A stretch of DNA of 25,590 nt from an uncultured Oscillospiraceae bacterium (GCA_910584045.1 CAJTYO010000039.1:1-25590), one strand, 5' to 3'; positions 14,867 through 21,399 are shown, counted from the first letter of the stretch. Notes: generated by a model not told the origin, from the letters alone. Made by a program: numbers and translations.

Positions 14867-14952
14867 TTTGGACCTCCTTCGTTATTGTTAGGGTGGTGGG
14901 GCTGCGGCGGTCGCCGCCCCCTTACTGCTGCTGATATTGATAAGGGAGACGG
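14867..14952. other. Upstream region of the PcfK-like gene
   Basis: It contains the ribosome-binding site and a GC hairpin (about 14899-14921, GGGGctgcGGCG/CGCCgCCCC) that may sequester or terminate. No gene seen. Confidence 0.35.
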
Positions 14953-15463
14953 GGGAGGACCCTCGCAGCGCTTTACATGGTTGGAGACAGGGTGCTGTGG
15001 TTGAATTTTGCAACTTTTGGCGGGTGATTTGTCTTAACACGTTTGACAGGCCAATTGTGTGAATGGCTCTTCGGCGGGGTCTTGGAATCTCCGGGAGCGG
15101 TCAGGCAGCGTCCGGCTCCGGGCCGGAGGGGCGTGATTTTAACACGTTCAGGGATTTCATTAACACTTTGCAGAGAATCCCGAAACCATTGCGCCGCAAC
15201 AGCTTCAGCGGTTTTGAAGCACACAGCATTAACGCTTGGAAAATCAAAGTGTTAACGTCCTAACCATTGCGCTGCAACGGTCTTAGAGATTTTTAACACC
15301 ATTAACACTATTTTTTGACTTACTTCCCACAGAACACAAAATACCCCTTAGTATCCGCAGCCGCAGTGAAAGCAGAATTTTCGTGTTAATCGTGTTAATG
15401 CACAAAAACACAACTTTTCCGGAAATTTGTCTCCAGCCATGTAAAGCGCTTCAGGGTCCTCCC
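14953..15463. repeat. 511-bp non-coding module bounded by inverted repeats (origin-like or MITE-like)
   Basis: The left end 14953-14989 and right end 15428-15463 are inverted copies. GGGAGGACCCT (14953-14963) matches 15453-15463, AGCGCTTTACATGG (14967-14980) matches 15437-15450, and TGGAGACA (14982-14989) matches 15428-15435, with small differences between the blocks. The interior has no credible ORF but many short repeats (next entry) and a 17-bp direct repeat with one mismatch (15184-15200 and 15262-15278). It lies between two minus-strand element genes. A replication or transfer origin, or a small non-autonomous transposon, would each fit. Confidence 0.7.
15034..15398. repeat. TTAACAC iteron cluster
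   Basis: TTAACAC occurs on the plus strand at 15034, 15139, 15160, 15293 and 15302, and on the minus strand at 15249-15255, 15383-15389 and 15392-15398; a variant TTAACGC is at 15229. The pairs 15293/15302 and 15383/15392 are both spaced 9 bp and face each other. Two copies share the longer TTAACACTTTG. Such clusters bind replication initiators or repressors; here the function is inferred. Confidence 0.7.
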
Positions 15464-15472
15464 TCATCCTTC

Positions 15473-15805
15473 TTAAACAACAGCCGCCGCAGGCGCGGCT
15501 GCGTGGGCGGTTGCGATTTCCCACTCGATATACCCCTCCATCATGGGGTCAACATGGCCGTGGCGCAGCTCAAACGATACGTCACTGAGTTCGTCTACCA
15601 AATCCCTGACCTTACGATAATCCAGGACCGCCCGCGCGTACTCCAGAATCAGTCTGCGCTCACCGCTCCCCAGGCGCTCCCCGTCCTGCTCTGCCAGCTC
15701 CATCAGGACCGTGGCCTGCTGCTCCGGGCTGCACGAGGGAAGAAACGGCTTGTCGTTGATAAGGCCATCCAGGCCGTTCCAGGTGCGTACTGTAATTCTG
15801 CTCAT
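15473..15805 (-). CDS. Element-associated hypothetical protein (110 residues)
   Basis: ATG at 15805 with GAAAGGAGC upstream. The product starts SRITVRTWNGLDGLINDKPF and is mostly helical, with paired Leu/Arg (LDYRKVRDLVDELSDVSFEL). Ala/Val-rich residues end the protein. It has no membrane segment and no motif I can assign. It is the last gene of the minus-strand accessory block before the inverted-repeat module. The Ala-Pro-rich end close to the module edge could be an altered C-terminus. The function is unknown; a regulatory or DNA-processing accessory role in the element is only a guess from context. Confidence 0.65.
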   Translation of the reverse strand: MSRITVRTWNGLDGLINDKPFLPSCSPEQQATVLMELAEQDGERLGSGERRLILEYARAVLDYRKVRDLVDELSDVSFELRHGHVDPMMEGYIEWEIATAHAAAPAAAVV

Positions 15806-15866
15806 GGCAATGCTCCTTTCGTATTTTTTGTATCATCGTGTATCCGAGCATCCCCCGGATGCCGCT

Positions 15867-15911
15867 CCGCCCCAAGGGAACCAACTGCGAAAGTCAGCTC
15901 CCTTGGGGCGG
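15867..15911 (-). terminator. GC-rich hairpin between element genes
   Basis: CCGCCCCAAGGGA (15867-15879) pairs perfectly with TCCCTTGGGGCGG (15899-15911) around a 19-nt loop. It begins 5 nt after the stop of the 15917-16414 gene. There is no T-run, so it may protect the 3' end or weaken readthrough rather than terminate cleanly. Confidence 0.55.
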
Positions 15912-15916
15912 CTGTG

Positions 15917-16414
15917 TTACTGCGGGAGTTCTCCCCAGCGCACATCAACATACTCCGAGCTGTTTGTCACGATAAAGCCATAGAGGCCGTCCCGGAACTC
16001 TGCCATAGCCAGCCGGAGGGGGTCTTTGTATGTCGCGTCCTCCGCCGTCTGGTAGAGCCAGAAGTCCAGAAGTTTGGCGAGTTGATAGTGCCACGGACGG
16101 ACAGCAAAACCATGCTCCCGGTACTCCGGCGGCTGGTGGACGTTGTACTTGCTCACGTCAATGTCCGGAGCTTCCTCATCGGCAGGCCCTTCATGGCTCG
16201 CATAGCGCCCATTGTAGGCGCGGATATTGACCGCGTAGAGCTTGCGATAGATGCTCTCCGCGAAATAGGTGCAGGAGGTTTTGCAGTCGTGCAGTTCGAT
16301 GTAGAGACTGTCCGGGGCCTCGAAGCCCCAATAGCTGTAGCCGCAGTTGAGCCGGATTTCAACAGCGTTCGCCAGCGCGGCCAGCGGCTCCGGGTTCATT
16401 ATCATACAGGACAC
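15917..16414 (-). CDS. Element-associated hypothetical protein (165 residues)
   Basis: GTG start at 16414, with GGGAGGG 6 nt upstream inside the end of the preceding gene (2-nt gap), so translation is coupled. The residues include EIRLNCGYSYWGFEAPDSLY, a Cys-containing HDCKTSCTYFAESIYRK and an aromatic-rich end (YVDVRWGELPQ). It is soluble, with no signal peptide. I do not recognise a family with certainty, but the style matches accessory proteins carried with PcfK-type conjugative elements. The high aromatic content and even length suggest an intact, folded protein. Function unknown. Confidence 0.7.
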   Translation of the reverse strand: MSCMIMNPEPLAALANAVEIRLNCGYSYWGFEAPDSLYIELHDCKTSCTYFAESIYRKLYAVNIRAYNGRYASHEGPADEEAPDIDVSKYNVHQPPEYREHGFAVRPWHYQLAKLLDFWLYQTAEDATYKDPLRLAMAEFRDGLYGFIVTNSSEYVDVRWGELPQ

Positions 16415-16416
16415 GA

Positions 16417-16851
16417 TTATCCCTCCCTATTGCAAATTTCCGCGACAGCCTTTTCGATGCCGCGTTTGAGCCGGGGGTCCCCGAAGACTTCTTTTTCCGT
16501 GTAGCCGAGTGCTTCCAGAGTGTCCTCTGTGTCTCTGGTGTAGCCATACTCGTGGTTGTCCAACTCGTAGAGGAACATCTGATAGATAAAGCCCTCCCCG
16601 GTCGTGTCCCCCGCAATAGCTGCCGTCATCTCGGCGTCATGGCGTTCTGTCGTTTGACTGAGCAGGCCGACATCCTTTTGCTGGACATAGCCGCCGCCGG
16701 GAACGCGGAGTATCTTGTCGAGGTCCTTATCAGGGTCGAGGCCCCAGCCCTCCATCATCTCATCGAACTGTTTCCGGCTGAACGCGAAGCCGAGGGGGAG
16801 CACGTTAAACTCCGCCTGCTGTCGCTGGCGCAGCTCTGCATACTCATTCAT
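16417..16851 (-). CDS. DUF-type element protein (144 residues)
   Basis: The start at 16851 is chosen because GGAGG lies 8 nt upstream; the ATG at 16857 is too close to it. The product begins NEYAELRQRQQAEFNVLPLG and has AFSRKQFDEMMEGWGLDPDK, then GGGYVQQKD, and YQMFLYELDNHEYGYTRD. I recall such proteins as widespread hypothetical proteins (DUF7659-like) of Clostridial conjugative elements. It is soluble and acidic, with no catalytic motif. It is in an operon with the genes on either side (2-nt gap downstream, 13 nt upstream). Function unknown. Confidence 0.72.
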   Translation of the reverse strand: MNEYAELRQRQQAEFNVLPLGFAFSRKQFDEMMEGWGLDPDKDLDKILRVPGGGYVQQKDVGLLSQTTERHDAEMTAAIAGDTTGEGFIYQMFLYELDNHEYGYTRDTEDTLEALGYTEKEVFGDPRLKRGIEKAVAEICNREG

Positions 16852-16864
16852 AATCATATCCTCC

Positions 16865-17086
16865 TTACTGAAATACCGGTTTGATGTCTGCCTGCATGGG
16901 CCAGTCCGGTTCTCCGTCGAAAGCGTTGTTGCAGGCGGAATGCGGGGTATCCCCCCTCTGTTCGCAGACCTCCCTGGGAGAACAGCAGTCCAGCAGTTTC
17001 CAGAGAGTGCCGTTCTCGTCCTCGTAGACATAGCGGCTCCAACTGTCTGTACCAATGTAACGCAGGTGCAGGGTTTTGTTTTGCAT
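16865..17086 (-). CDS. Small element protein (73 residues)
   Basis: ATG at 17086 with GAAGGAGG upstream. The residues include KTLHLRYIGTDSWSRYVYED, ENGTLWKLLDCC, and a C-terminal half CNNAFDGEPDWPMQADIKPV. This resembles a common small protein of Clostridial plasmids and conjugative elements, with a beta-rich start and an 'NNAFDGEPD' signature. It has three Cys. It is the upstream neighbour of the 144-residue gene in the same operon. Function unknown; intact in length and start. Confidence 0.65.
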   Translation of the reverse strand: MQNKTLHLRYIGTDSWSRYVYEDENGTLWKLLDCCSPREVCEQRGDTPHSACNNAFDGEPDWPMQADIKPVFQ

Positions 17087-17175
17087 GGGTTCCGTACCTC
17101 CTTCGATGGCCGCGCTGGGCGGCAGAAATCAGCTCTATTGGCTGCTATAAGTAAAGTGGCATCCCCCAGGATGCG

Positions 17176-17221
17176 AAAAGAACAGCCTGACGGCGTTCAT
17201 TACCGGTCAGGCTGTTCTTTT
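17176..17221. terminator. Bidirectional hairpin overlapping the end of the 17200-17979 gene
   Basis: AAAAGAACAGCCTGAC (17176-17191) pairs with GTCAGGCTGTTCTTTT (17206-17221), a perfect 16-bp stem. The last two codons and the TAA (17200-17202) of the minus-strand gene lie inside it. T-runs exist in both directions. Confidence 0.8.
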
Positions 17222-17979
17222 TGTTTAATCTTGGGAAACGGCGGCGGGTCGTCAGCCCATTTCTGCGCATACGCCTGCAATGCGGCGGTATGTGCAGCGT
17301 TGTTCTGCCGCCACGTGATGACTTCCCCGCTGGACAGGATTTCATCCAGTTTGCGGCGCATATCCTCCGGGTCGAAGTAGGAGACAAATACAGTTTCCCC
17401 ACCTCCCGGAGCGCGGGGAAGCAACTCCAAGACCGTCTCCGTGTCCTGCGTCATTTGCCATCCTGTCGCATTCTGGCTCTCCAGATAATGCTCTAGGGCG
17501 GCAGCATCCTGCTTCGGCAGAATCAGGAAGGAAACTTCATTGCCACGCTTCACGCCGGGGATTTGAGCCTTATCTTCCTCAGATGCGGGAGCGGCGAACG
17601 GATAGAACGGCGGCGGGTCCTTTACCCACCGGTCATCCCGCAGGCAGGCCCGGTATAAGCGGTCTGCTCCATTGTTCTGCCAAGCGATTATATCCGGGTC
17701 ACTCTGGAGCTGTTCCAGCTTCCGGGACATATCGCTCGGGTTATAATACGATGCGAACGCCAGAACGTGCTTCTCCACACGCGGCGCTCCGGGATACAGC
17801 CGTACCTCCGGAATTATATATCCTTCCGGCAGGTACGGCTGAACATCCCGGAGAGACATAATTTGCCAGCCCGTGATTTGACATTCTTGCAGAGCGTGTT
17901 CCAAAGACATTCTTAGCTGCGGGGCGAAGAACAGAAATGTCGGCGCGTTCTCGCGGCGAACGTCAGTAAAATCTATCAT
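17200..17979 (-). CDS. Two-repeat hypothetical protein of a mobile element (259 residues)
   Basis: ATG at 17979 with GGGAGTG upstream and a clear promoter at 18001-18029. The protein is an internal duplication of about 125 residues. Repeat 1 has SYYNPSDMSRKLEQLQSDPD, IIAWQNNGADRLYRA and WVKDPPPFYPF; repeat 2 has SYFDPEDMRRKLDEI, VITWRQNNAAHTAALQAYA and WADDPPPFPKI. Each repeat also contains a 'TGWQ(I/M)' stretch. It is soluble, with no Cys-rich or catalytic motif. The repeated architecture with a Trp-x-x-x-Pro-Pro-Pro-Phe end is distinctive; I do not know the family. It is encoded in the accessory block, separated from the operon to its left by a strong terminator. Confidence 0.7.
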   Translation of the reverse strand: MIDFTDVRRENAPTFLFFAPQLRMSLEHALQECQITGWQIMSLRDVQPYLPEGYIIPEVRLYPGAPRVEKHVLAFASYYNPSDMSRKLEQLQSDPDIIAWQNNGADRLYRACLRDDRWVKDPPPFYPFAAPASEEDKAQIPGVKRGNEVSFLILPKQDAAALEHYLESQNATGWQMTQDTETVLELLPRAPGGGETVFVSYFDPEDMRRKLDEILSSGEVITWRQNNAAHTAALQAYAQKWADDPPPFPKIKQKEQPDR

Positions 17980-18000
17980 AGGTCACTCCCTCTCAATCAA

Positions 18001-18029
18001 ATTTTAAAAGATTTTATCAGATATGGCAA
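18001..18029 (-). promoter_or_regulatory. Promoter of the two-repeat protein gene
   Basis: Minus strand: -35 TTGCCA (18024-18029), 17-nt spacer, -10 TAAAAT (18001-18006), giving a short leader before ATG 17979. Confidence 0.65.
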
Positions 18030-18089
18030 GGGAGTTAGCCGGAGGTCCCGGTGGCGAAGCTGTTTGAGGATTGAGGAAAATATACGAAC

Positions 18090-18127
18090 GCGGATGGTCC
18101 AGACCATACTCAGTCTGGGTCATCCGC
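18090..18127 (-). terminator. Hairpin over the stop codon of the 18110-18397 gene
   Basis: GCGGATGGTCCAGAC (18090-18104) pairs with GTCTGGGTCATCCGC (18113-18127) with one mismatch. The gene stop at 18110 is in the loop, a layout like the hairpin at 17176-17221. Confidence 0.6.
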
Positions 18128-18397
18128 ATTTTGCGTTTCTGCTGGCAGAATGCCGAAGTGTTCCAGCGCCTCCTTGATATATGCTACTTTATTGGCGGGA
18201 CAATAGGGCTTCTTCCGAGGGTTCCCGTTCTTGGATTTATTATTGCTTTCGGCAACCTCCAGCCCACACATACGCTTTACGCAGGCGATATATTCTCCAC
18301 GGATTTTTGCTCCGTACTTGTCCTCGACATACGCGATGATGTCCGTGTATTGAACTGGGCGTTTGGGATGGTAGTTGCTCTGTCCTCCAGGCTCCAT
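18110..18397 (-). CDS. Small element protein with a winged/HTH-like domain (95 residues)
   Basis: The start at 18397 is fixed by GGAGGTAATC before the ATG; the frame is open 23 codons further upstream but without a ribosome-binding site. The sequence VQYTDIIAYVEDKYGAKIRG leads to YIACVKRMCGLEV and a Lys/Pro-rich linker, then PANKVAYIKEALEHFGIL. The pattern 'YxDIxxYVxxKYG...YIAxVKxxxGL...KVxxIKxALxHFG' is what I remember from small proteins or C-terminal domains carried on Clostridial conjugative elements, often annotated as putative RNA methyltransferase companions. It is likely a nucleic-acid-binding domain. No catalytic motif. Function not known. Confidence 0.6.
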   Translation of the reverse strand: MEPGGQSNYHPKRPVQYTDIIAYVEDKYGAKIRGEYIACVKRMCGLEVAESNNKSKNGNPRKKPYCPANKVAYIKEALEHFGILPAETQNADDPD

Positions 18398-18470
18398 GAT
18401 TACCTCCAATTTGGGAGCAGATTGGGGCCGTTTTGGATACGATTTATTTTGGCGAAAATCTGACACGAGT

Positions 18471-18597
18471 GAACACCACCCAGGTACGGAACATGAAGCA
18501 GTACCTGCTGACGGTGCTGTACAACGCCCCGGCTACGATTGAGAACCACTATGCCGCCCAGGTCAACCATGACCTCTACGGTGGGGAGGCCGCTTAA
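18471..18597 (+). pseudogene. C-terminal tail of a replication-initiator-like protein (DUF6017 type)
   Basis: The plus-strand reading NTTQVRNMKQYLLTVLYNAP followed by ATIENHYAAQVNHDLYGGEA ends at TAA 18595-18597. This closely resembles the extreme C-terminus of RepA/DUF6017 replication proteins of Clostridial plasmids and conjugative elements ('ENTTxVRNIKxYLLxxLYNAPxTxxxYYxAxVNHD'). The rest of the gene is missing; upstream lies the oppositely oriented 18110-18397 gene and its ribosome-binding site. It supports the idea that the flanking genes came from a replicating element that has lost its initiator. Recalled family, not searched. Confidence 0.55.
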
Positions 18598-18604
18598 GGT
18601 CAGA

Positions 18605-18635
18605 AACAGCGCCATGCCGCCGGCATAGCGCTGTT
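18605..18635. terminator. Hairpin between the Rep remnant and the XRE regulator
   Basis: AACAGCGC (18605-18612) pairs with GCGCTGTT (18628-18635), extended inward by ATGCC/GGCAT with one mismatch. It serves the plus-strand Rep tail and, 2 nt past its stop, the minus-strand XRE gene. Confidence 0.65.
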
Positions 18636-18636
18636 C

Positions 18637-18894
18637 TCATTTTGTCGGGGGTAGCGTGGTGTTCAGCAGGTCTCCCACTCGTACACCCAAAGCGTCTGCG
18701 ATGTTGTACAATACTTCGAGGGAAAAGGGCCGCACGATGTTGGGGGCCTCAATGGAACTCAGGTGGGAGCGGCTGATCTTTGCCTTCTCCGCCAGCTTTT
18801 CCTGCGACAGTCCCTGCATTTTTCGCAGGCTGGCAATTGTCAAGCCAAGCTCGATGAATCTGTCTCGATTGCAGAATCCCACTTCCTTGCTCAT
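18637..18894 (-). CDS. XRE-family transcriptional regulator (85 residues)
   Basis: A helix-turn-helix of the Cro/CI type spans most of the protein: LGLTIASLRKMQGLSQEKLA, EKAKISRSHLSSIEAPNI, then FSLEVLYNIADALGVRVGDL. Start at 18894 (MSKEVGF) is preferred over 18912, because a -10 TATAAT at 18928-18933 would leave almost no leader for the longer form. It acts as a small DNA-binding repressor or regulator, typical of mobile-element control regions. The operator is not evident. Single gene, with a hairpin just past its stop. Confidence 0.82.
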   Translation of the reverse strand: MSKEVGFCNRDRFIELGLTIASLRKMQGLSQEKLAEKAKISRSHLSSIEAPNIVRPFSLEVLYNIADALGVRVGDLLNTTLPPTK

Positions 18895-19040
18895 CCGCTG
18901 CGGCACCCCCATGTGTAGGATGTCTTTATTATAAAATTTTTACGCGCTCTTATCCGCTTCTATTGTTGAGCTGTTAACTAATATTTAGAGCAAATATATA
19001 ATGTAAGAAGCAGAACGGAATTCAAGAGGCAGATCACTAA

Positions 19041-19076
19041 AAAATACACCCATGCCTCCGAACATGGGTGTATTTT
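19041..19076. terminator. Terminator after the 116-residue XRE gene
   Basis: AAAATACACCCATG (19041-19054) pairs with CATGGGTGTATTTT (19063-19076). On the minus strand six T follow, so it ends the regulator gene at 19082. It sits 6 nt from the stop. Confidence 0.85.
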
Positions 19077-19081
19077 CATAT

Positions 19082-19432
19082 TCAACCATTCCTGGCCTTC
19101 TCGATTGCAATACCCTCTATATAGCGGTTTATAATATCTTCCACGTTTTTGATATGAACAACGGGTAACCTGCTCAAGCGAGCAACCACGCCGGATATGT
19201 CGGAATTATCTGCATCACCCAGCAAAATAAAGTCACAGGAGACCAATAAAACAGAACAAAGCTGAAGCAAGATCGGAACGGAGAGTCCAACTGCCCCACG
19301 TTCAACGCCAGAGATATATTGCGCTGTAACATCCAGCAACTCGGCCAGCCTCTCCTGTGTTAGCCCGGCTATCTCCCGCGCTTGTTTGACGCGCATACCA
19401 ATTTGTACGTTTTCCGTTTTTTTCTCCGCCAC
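19082..19432 (-). CDS. XRE-family transcriptional regulator (116 residues)
   Basis: The GTG start at 19432 is chosen for GGGAGGTGAG 8 nt upstream (within the operator); the frame continues 18 codons further without a ribosome-binding site. The HTH covers residues about 10-66: IGMRVKQAREIAGLTQERLA, ELLDVTAQYISGVERGAVGL. The C-terminal part (DNSDISGVVARLSRL to the end) is helical and probably mediates dimerisation. It is transcribed divergently from the SLOG gene at 19546, and an inverted repeat overlaps its own ribosome-binding site and promoter. Autorepression and control of the SLOG gene are therefore likely. Confidence 0.85.
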   Translation of the reverse strand: MAEKKTENVQIGMRVKQAREIAGLTQERLAELLDVTAQYISGVERGAVGLSVPILLQLCSVLLVSCDFILLGDADNSDISGVVARLSRLPVVHIKNVEDIINRYIEGIAIEKARNG

Positions 19433-19478
19433 AAAACTCACCTCCCACTTGTAGTTTAAGTGAGTTTTGCAGTATAAT
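19432..19478. promoter_or_regulatory. Operator and divergent promoters between XRE and SLOG genes
   Basis: CAAAACTCAC (19432-19441) and GTGAGTTTTG (19460-19469) are perfect 10-bp inverted arms with an 18-bp spacer; inside them lies ACTT/AAGT. A plus-strand -10 TATAAT is at 19473-19478 with a weak -35 TTGTAG (19449-19454). A minus-strand -10-like TATACT or TATTAT overlaps it. Repressor binding would block both promoters. Confidence 0.6.
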
Positions 19479-19545
19479 ACAGTCATTAAAAATTTAGTTT
19501 TACTAATCTTAAAAATTTATATCCCCAATAATAGGAGGAAATACC

Positions 19546-20094
19546 ATGAGCAAAAACATCTGTGCGTTTACGGGCCATCGTCCCAGCAGATTTCCGTGGG
19601 GCTATGATGAAAGCAACCAGGAGTGTGTTGCACTGAAAGAGATTTTAACTGGAGAGATTATGCGGTTAACCGATATCGGTGTAACAAATTTCCTCAGTGG
19701 GATGGCGGAGGGTGTAGACACTTGGGCCTCAGTCATTGTTCTGGCGCTCCGGGAAAAGAATCCTGCGATTAAACTCCACTGCATTCTCCCATGTAAAACG
19801 CAGGCGGATAACTGGAGTTCCACATCGCAGGTTCTCTACCGCTCTATTCTGGAACAGGCTGATTCTATTATTTATGTCAGCAGAGATTACCACAAAAAAT
19901 GTATGATGGAGCGCAATAAATTCATGGTCAACCATGCGGATATTATTCTGGCTGTCTGCCGGAAAATTCCTCGCAGCGGGACAGAGGCAACCATCAATTA
20001 CGCCAGGAAAATGAGCAGAGAAATTATCATCATAGACCCATCTGCCCGGAAACTCACCCACGAAAATCCAGTTGCTGACTTTACAGCAATATGA
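19546..20094 (+). CDS. SLOG-superfamily protein (DUF1273 / YpsA-like)
   Basis: 182 residues; AGGAGG precedes ATG 19546. The N-terminal signature CAFTGHRPSRFPWGYDE (residues 6-22) is typical of DUF1273 proteins, followed by NFLSGMAEGVDTWASVIVL with the Gly-rich nucleotide-binding loop (53-59). The later SIIYVSRDYHKKCMMERNKF and ADIILAVCRKIPRSGTEATI are the usual Rossmann-like core ending in the 'GT..T' segment. SLOG proteins bind nucleotides or nucleotide-derived signals; some family members act in antiviral signalling, but the DUF1273 branch is poorly characterised. It stands alone between XRE regulators, so a signal-controlled role in the element or in defence is possible. Family firm, function uncertain. 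Confidence 0.85.
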   Translation: MSKNICAFTGHRPSRFPWGYDESNQECVALKEILTGEIMRLTDIGVTNFLSGMAEGVDTWASVIVLALREKNPAIKLHCILPCKTQADNWSSTSQVLYRSILEQADSIIYVSRDYHKKCMMERNKFMVNHADIILAVCRKIPRSGTEATINYARKMSREIIIIDPSARKLTHENPVADFTAI

Positions 20095-20098
20095 AAGA

Positions 20099-20135
20099 AA
20101 CAGGACCTCGAATGTGGTACATTCGAGGTCCTGTT
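20099..20135. terminator. 17-bp hairpin after the SLOG gene
   Basis: AACAGGACCTCGAATGT (20099-20115) pairs perfectly with 20119-20135 around a 3-nt loop. It begins 5 nt after the stop. There is no T-run on the plus strand, but a T-rich run on the minus strand, so termination efficiency is unclear. Confidence 0.65.
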
Positions 20136-20250
20136 CGTACACGTTCAATTTACTTCAAATCTTCTCCACGGGACCTATGCCGTTCTCCGCCGTTTTTTCT
20201 GTTTAGCTGTTTGCTCTATCTCAATCTACATAGGACAGGAGATTATCTAA

Positions 20251-20550
20251 ATGCATTACGATGTGAAGCAAAGCGGAGCACGCATACGTCTTCTACGTAT
20301 TCAGAATCGGTATACCCAAGAGGAACTCGCAAAGCTACTGAATATTGACAGAAGTTTTTTGAGCAGTATCGAATCCGGCAAAAAAGGATGTTCTGTAGAT
20401 CTGCTTATACAACTCGCTGCATTTTTTCAAATATCCCTTGATGAGCTTATCCTTGGAACAAAGCATAATGTCTCTTCCAGTAAAGAGCAAATAAAAGATA
20501 GCATATCTACATTGATCGATCACCTGGAACGCTTTAAAGCCAGCTTATAA
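20251..20550 (+). CDS. XRE-family transcriptional regulator (99 residues)
   Basis: ATG 20251 with AGGAGA upstream. The HTH spans residues 6-62: GARIRLLRIQNRYTQEELAK, LLNIDRSFLSSIESGKKGC, then LAAFFQISLDELILG. A short helical C-terminus (SKEQIKDSISTLIDHLERF) probably dimerises. It is AT-rich compared with the backbone genes, in line with transferred DNA. A TGTGAC/GTCACA inverted repeat begins 6 nt after its stop and could be its target site or mark control of the downstream non-coding region. Confidence 0.85.
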   Translation: MHYDVKQSGARIRLLRIQNRYTQEELAKLLNIDRSFLSSIESGKKGCSVDLLIQLAAFFQISLDELILGTKHNVSSSKEQIKDSISTLIDHLERFKASL

Positions 20551-20555
20551 ACGTA

Positions 20556-20572
20556 TGTGACTAATTGTCACA
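20556..20572. promoter_or_regulatory. Inverted repeat TGTGAC-N5-GTCACA
   Basis: Perfect 6-bp arms (20556-20561 and 20567-20572). A related TGTGACA occurs near 20650 and again at the start of a second imperfect repeat (GCATTT...AAATGC). Candidate operators for an XRE protein; inferred. Confidence 0.4.
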
Positions 20573-20713
20573 GGAATGTGTCTAATGCTCTCTAAAAAAA
20601 TCTGCCGGACCTATTACAATAAGGCTGTACCCAGTCAAGCAAGCATTTTGTGACAGAAATGCTATATGACAATGCACCTTGCAAATTGAATATCCGAAGA
20701 CTTAGATACGTTA
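20573..20713. other. AT-rich leader before the structured non-coding region
   Basis: No ORF with a ribosome-binding site. Possible promoter parts are a TACAAT (about 20620) and TTGCAA (about 20677) with TAGATA (about 20702). Transcription into the structured region near 20714 is possible but not certain. Confidence 0.35.
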
Positions 20714-21265
20714 CTGACGGGGCCTCTTGATGAGAGGGGCAAGCGACAGCGGAGGGTGCGCCAAGACCATCTGTAGAAGCAGGGGAAAAGATGGGGGGAT
20801 TATCTCCCTGGAGGCTTCTATCAAAGGGCCAGAGGAAAGGTGTCGAGCGGTTCCCACCCGACCGAAAACAGCCGATGGCAAGCTGTTTTGCGATGATTCC
20901 GTCAGCGACAATGATACTCCCGTCCTGCCGAATGGAGGGCGGCCGACAGAGATCCTGCCGGGGGTGAGAGTCCCGTGGAGCGGTGAAGCCAGCCGCCGTC
21001 TATTTCTTCGCCCTGTCACCTGGGGAAGTAGTGTCGAATGCAGGTGTGTAAAGCGAGACTTATGCTGAGTCTCAAGATTATCAATGTCAGATGCACCAGG
21101 GATCGCCGCTATAAGAGCAGGCGAACAACCCGCAGCGCTGAGGCTGACTAGCAAGTGCAGCCACTCAGGAAAATGCTGTGGATCAAAACTTCCTGTTCGG
21201 AGGCGGAGATCCCTGTTTATGTGACATTGAGCAGTTAGCCGGAGAGCTAGGCAAAGAAAAGGCTC
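20714..21265 (+). ncRNA. Candidate large structured RNA (possibly a group II intron 5' half without its reverse transcriptase)
   Basis: About 550 nt, GC-rich against AT-rich surroundings, purine-rich on the plus strand and without a plausible plus-strand gene. Complementary helices visible by eye are 20723-20727/20733-20737, 20767-20772/20789-20794, 20794-20799/20803-20808, 20865-20872/20882-20889, 21017-21022/21041-21046, 21055-21060/21068-21073 and 21242-21247/21262-21267. TAGAAGC (20774-20780), in the loop of the second helix, pairs with GCTTCTA (20814-20820), a pseudoknot. GTGCGCC at 20756 resembles a group II intron 5' end (GUGYG), and GAAAACAGCC and GTGTCGA recall intron domain I. However, no domain V and no reverse transcriptase are present. 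The alternative is an ornate large RNA. Promoter and extent are inferred. Confidence 0.45.
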
Positions 21266-21294
21266 TCGACATGGCATCTGGAGTGTGGTATAGT
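21266..21294 (+). promoter_or_regulatory. Promoter of the PD-(D/E)XK nuclease gene
   Basis: TCGACA (21266-21271), 17-nt spacer, TATAGT (21289-21294). A second possible promoter, TTGAAA (21354-21359)-17-TTATAT (21377-21382), lies closer to the ATG at 21400. Confidence 0.55.
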
Positions 21295-21399
21295 AAAAGC
21301 AGTTGTTTTGCAATTGAACAGGATTTATCGTGCCGGGAAAATACAGTGGATTTTTGAAATATGCTGTGATAGAATATTATATAAGGGGAGACATATTAC

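Noticed and set aside
15034..15398. CRISPR array
   Set aside because: The TTAACAC repeats are only 7 bp, on both strands and irregularly spaced, unlike 24-40-bp repeats with uniform spacers; no cas genes are present.
15383..16504. A 373-codon plus-strand open frame
   Set aside because: Antisense of three minus-strand genes that each have good ribosome-binding sites and coupled spacing.
20940..21030. Cobalamin-riboswitch-like phrase (GGTGAGAGTCCC)
   Set aside because: The rest of the B12-box architecture is missing and no cobalamin or related gene follows.
20711..21313. A 200-codon minus-strand open frame over the structured region
   Set aside because: It has no ribosome-binding site, a Ser/Pro/Arg-rich composition without domain character, and coincides with the helix-rich segment; it is better explained as a by-product of structured, GC-rich DNA.
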